Shown: positions 60,440 to 64,000 of the stretch, in pieces
Numbering within the stretch: position 1 is the stretch's first letter
Layout: every line of letters starts with the position of its first letter
From: Quillaja saponaria
Taxonomy: Eukaryota; Streptophyta; Magnoliopsida; Fabales; Quillajaceae
Direction: 5' to 3'
DNA: 64,000 nt
Assembly: GCA_029379385.1 (NCBI GenBank)
Contig: CM055615.1
Location: 3,100,001 to 3,164,000 of the forward strand
Made by a program: the position numbers and the translations under genes
The notes under the pieces: generated by a model
Told to the model about the DNA's origin: nothing
Database searches by the model: none
What the model saw: only the letters and a program-made list of their open reading frames with translations

Positions 60440-62395
60440 TATCACACTTCTTATAGATGCATGACTGGTCGGAGTATTGGATAACCAACCTCCGTAAACC
60501 TGACTTCAAAACAATTGAACACATATGATTCCTAAATAATTATATTTAAAACCAAGAAAAATTTTATTTAATTAAATTTAAAACATAGACTTGTTACTGA
60601 ATACATAATATTTACTGAAAATTTTGTCAGAGGTTTCAAGCAATGTGGAATAAGCCTAAAATATAACCAATATAGATTCTTGCTTTTACATAATAACAAC
60701 AACAACAACAAACAAAGATATAATATAACCAAGGAGCTCCACTCCGTTTCTCATCAAATAACAATTAACTAGACTATTACACAACATATGATCAGACACT
60801 TTATTGCTTTAGTGTGACTGCAAACTTGCACCCATTGACTTCAAGATTGAGATTTCAGATAATTACCTTGTCGTCACACACTCGGGAAAGCCCACTATCT
60901 ATAATATTAAAATCTTGTTACTAAAAAAATTATCAACAAAGAGGGATGAGTCTTACGGACTCAGTGAGTAGAAAATCGTATCTAAAAAAATACTAGCATC
61001 ACTCAAAGCATATATATCATCATTTAATTTCGACTAACAACATTCATGTTTTAATTTCATAATACAAACACGTACGTATAATTTTCATGAAGCCAAGATT
61101 CAAATATTTTACAACATATATAACTTAATTCGAATATCTAAAGTTTATAATTCCAAACAAAGCAATCAAAGTAGTCAAGGCATACAAAGGAAGCAAATGA
61201 CCAATAGAGTAACTCAGCCCCGCACACCACCTCCTTTCAGGTAGTTTTGCGCCTGAACACTAAACAGAATAAAAAACATAATCACTGAAACCTTTCTTCA
61301 AATCCACCCACCAGGGCTGAGCACTCAATTCTTTTAAAACACTTATTGGAATCAGAAAATTTCAAATAAGAATATTAAATTAAAACATCTCAGGTGCACC
61401 AGGATTTTATTTCAAAAGTAAAAATCATTTCGAAAAGAAAAAAATTTCATTGGCCCTTATTAACCATAAATAATTTCAAACATCAACATTATTTAAATAG
61501 TCAATCATAACAATATGATTCTTATTTACCACTCTATAACATATATATTCATAAATACATCAAACAATCAAACAAACATTCAACAACTAAAAGGTAGCAA
61601 TTAACCACTCACCTTTAACCGAATTCATTTGTCACTTGCACTTACTTTCACATATGTTGTTGATTCAACCACATTTTTCGAAGCCCTTGTCTACCCAACC
61701 AAGCTACTGGCTTCCCTTTTCATCTTCAATTACTGATTCAAGTGAAGGATTTGCCAAGTTATAGCTGCTCCTTGGCTAGACTCTCAACACCAAGTCACAA
61801 TAAGCTGCTACCACACCTTAATCACTCACGGTTGCTTTGGAGAGGGATTAAACGGCTGTAAGAGGAAGGATTCTCATCGGCTGCAGATGAAGAATAAGAC
61901 AGGGTAGAAAGTTGGAAGACTTGAGAAGTAAACACAAGAAAAAGAAATGAAAGGCGGTGAAAGGAAAGAAGGAGGAAGGTTTGGCCACCTAAAGAGAAAA
62001 AGTAAAGTAAACTAAAAAAAATCTCCAAAGTCAAAGTCACATTTTTAAATATATGGCTCCTATTCACTTTTGATATGTATATATATATATACTCATGTTA
62101 ATTGTATTGTTTACTTGTTTAAATTGACTTGTAGTGGAGATTAAATCTTAATATATTTATATCTATATATTAATTATTCACTCACTTAGATTTACTTAAT
62201 CACCATGTTATTTACTTTACCAAAGCAAGTACACAATTTTAAAAAAAAAAACGTATACTAAGGTTACACTAAAATATAGAATTATAACATGTTTAACTTT
62301 ATTATTATTTAATTAATTTATTTATTTTATAAAGTAAATTTACTCATTGCGTCCAAAACTCGATTTTATGTTATTGGGTTATGAGGATTATAACA
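60440..62395 (-). mobile_element. 5' LTR, copy 3 of the local LTR family
   Basis: Runs from tatcacacttc to gattataaca (TGTTATAATC to GTGTGATA on the minus strand). It aligns with copies 1 and 2: tgactggtcgga (60472), gatgagtcttacggactcag (60945) and agagtaactcagccccgcac (61206). At about 1.96 kb it is the most compact copy. The final CA of the LTR has become TA. The internal region to the left is not recognisable as coding, and no 3' LTR lies in the window, so the element is truncated. The frame 61822-62067 is LTR sequence. Confidence 0.75.
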
Positions 62396-62708
62396 GCTGA
62401 CCTAGGTCGTGGGTATGCCACTATTTAAGTGGGTGTCTATCAATATATATACACTTGCTGGCATACTATTGTAAAATAGTTAGAGTATCAGTCTAGTTGA
62501 TTCTTATACAGCGTTTAATAGTAATATGATAATATAAACTTATACTATTAACTCATTTTTATATTATGGCTGACATGTAAAATTTATAAGTCACATCAAC
62601 AAGTAGTAGGCATACCCAGTCAGCTACTTCGAATGATCAACAAGTAACAGTTACTAGTAACTAAATGCTATTTGTCAGTGGCCAAGTAAATGGAATAAAG
62701 AAATAACA

Positions 62709-63484
62709 GGGTTTTGGACAAATGGGTCTAACTCCCAATGTTTTTATCAAAAATAGTAGATATAAAAACTAAAAATTCAAAATATGGTGAAAGTTAGAAA
62801 TCGGATTTAGTAGATTTAGTTTCTCTCTCCTACACAACATTTCTCTCTCCTACATAGCCCCTCCATCTCTCTTTCATCCATGATGGACAACTTTTAAGAA
62901 ACCAGATTTAGTAGATCCGGTTTTTCTATCCAGTCATCATTTTTCTCTCCTACATAGCCCCTACACAGCCCCTACCCTGTCCATTTTATTCAAAGGCTAC
63001 TCATCTACCCTATCCATTTTATTCAAAGGTTGTATTGCATGCAAGCCTCCAAAATATATATGGTATTGATAAATTTTTAAATATATAATAATTTTTAAAT
63101 TTGTAGTGAATGATATTTTTTAAAATTTATAGTGTATGATATTTTTAAATTTAAAAATATGTAATAATTTATAGTGTAGATGGGTAGCCTTTTAATAAAA
63201 TGGATAGGGTAGGGGCTGTGTAGGAGCTATGTAGGATAGAGAAATGCTGACTGGATGGAGAAATTAGATCTACTAAATCCGGTTTCTCAAAAGCTGTCCA
63301 CCTCAAAAGCTGTCCATCGTGGATGAAAGAGAGACGGAGGGACTGTGAAGGGGCTATGTCGGAGAGAGAAATCGGATATTCTAAATCCAGTTTCTAACTT
63401 TCACCACATTTTGGATTTTTAGTTTTTATATCTCTCATTTTTAATTAAAAATATTAGGAGTTAGACCCATTTGTCCAAAACCCC
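62709..63484. mobile_element. Non-autonomous MULE-type element (776 bp) with long inverted repeats
   Basis: The left end gggttttggacaaatgggtc is mirrored at the right end (gacccatttgtccaaaaccc). The arms pair over about 300 bp (62709 to about 63010 with about 63180 to 63484), leaving a short AT-rich centre. The 11-mer aagaaataaca flanks it on both sides (62698-62708 and 63485-63495), the size expected for MULE target duplications. There is no coding sequence. The outer 25 bp resemble the ends of the 9.3-kb MULE (ttttggacagaagggtc). Confidence 0.85.
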
Positions 63485-63499
63485 AAGAAATAACAAATG

Positions 63500-64000
63500 A
63501 ATAAAAAGGGAAGTTGAATTGCTTCTGAAATTAAAGCAGATCACGTTGTTATGTTTAAATTATTAATACAATCAATAATTAATTATTATAATAAATATTT
63601 TTTTTTTAATGTGTCACAATGACTCAATATTTGAAACCAAGGAAGATGCCAAATAAATTTTTATCCATTCGCTTGACATTTAGTAAACAAAGTTTAAAAC
63701 TGTTTTGAAAGTGACCCATCAAGAATTAATTGTAAATATTAAAATTTGAATAAATTACAAATCTCAATAAAAATATATTTAGTATTTATAATTAATTAAT
63801 TTCTTATTATAATTAATGATAAAATAACAATTAGTTTTATTATAGCTTTAAATAAAAAGCTCTTAATCTTAATCCTAATCTAACTTTAATGATAATTTTA
63901 TGTATCAAATAAAAAAAAATAAAGTGATAATTAATAATTAACAAATTCAATATGTAAATTATTAGTTTTTAATTAAATAAATTTTAAAACTGTTTTTGAA
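63500..64000. other. AT-rich DNA at the window edge
   Basis: No open frame or repeat that I can support. Confidence 0.5.

Overview
This is nuclear DNA of a flowering plant, most likely a eudicot. It is very AT-rich and gene-poor, with intron-containing plant gene families (ATL-type RING-H2, group II GH3, defensin-like peptides), plant-type hAT and Mutator (MULE) transposons, LTR retrotransposon remnants and an endogenous caulimovirid. I cannot name the species. Only three protein genes look intact: a RING-H2 gene at 15408-15866 (-) and two defensin-like genes at 34088-34630 and 50902-51445 (+). Most of the rest is repeats and decayed genes.

Layout. 1-2.8 kb: no gene seen. 2.8-6.0 kb: a diverged tandem array of an unrecognised gene family. 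6.6-14.1 kb: one complete but dead hAT transposon (6623-14066) with terminal TAGGGC repeats and an almost perfect 8-bp target duplication. It carries a LINE endonuclease scrap and a non-coding insertion of about 1.6 kb. 15.4-15.9 kb: ATL-type E3 ligase gene. 18.1-22.3 kb: a diverged LTR containing an exon fragment of a plant atypical dual-specificity phosphatase. 23.4-32.7 kb: a complete MULE with hairpin-rich terminal inverted repeats of about 340 bp, a 9-bp target duplication, a decayed MURA-type transposase and a decayed plant-mobile-domain (PMD) gene.

32.8-54 kb: a defensin-like cluster of five members (two intact, three pseudogenes) built by duplication of a block of about 4 kb. The two blocks are now separated by a solo LTR (37997-40893, TSD TATTT) and a near full-length endogenous pararetrovirus (42057-49438). 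The virus sits inside a (TA)n tract of the second block. The first block still has the short, uninterrupted version of that site, so this is a natural empty-site pair.

54-64 kb: an inverted LTR fragment of the same family as the solo LTR, a three-exon GH3 acyl-amido synthetase pseudogene, another LTR with its primer-binding site (60440-62395), and a 776-bp non-autonomous MULE-type element (62709-63484) with an 11-bp target duplication. Its outer ends resemble those of the 9.3-kb MULE.

Functional content is limited: a predicted membrane-anchored ubiquitin ligase and two small secreted cysteine-rich peptides, probably defence or signalling related. The window mainly records tandem duplication, pseudogenisation and repeated insertion in and around the defensin-like cluster. 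All alignments were made by eye, so identities and exact ends are approximate unless a position is given.
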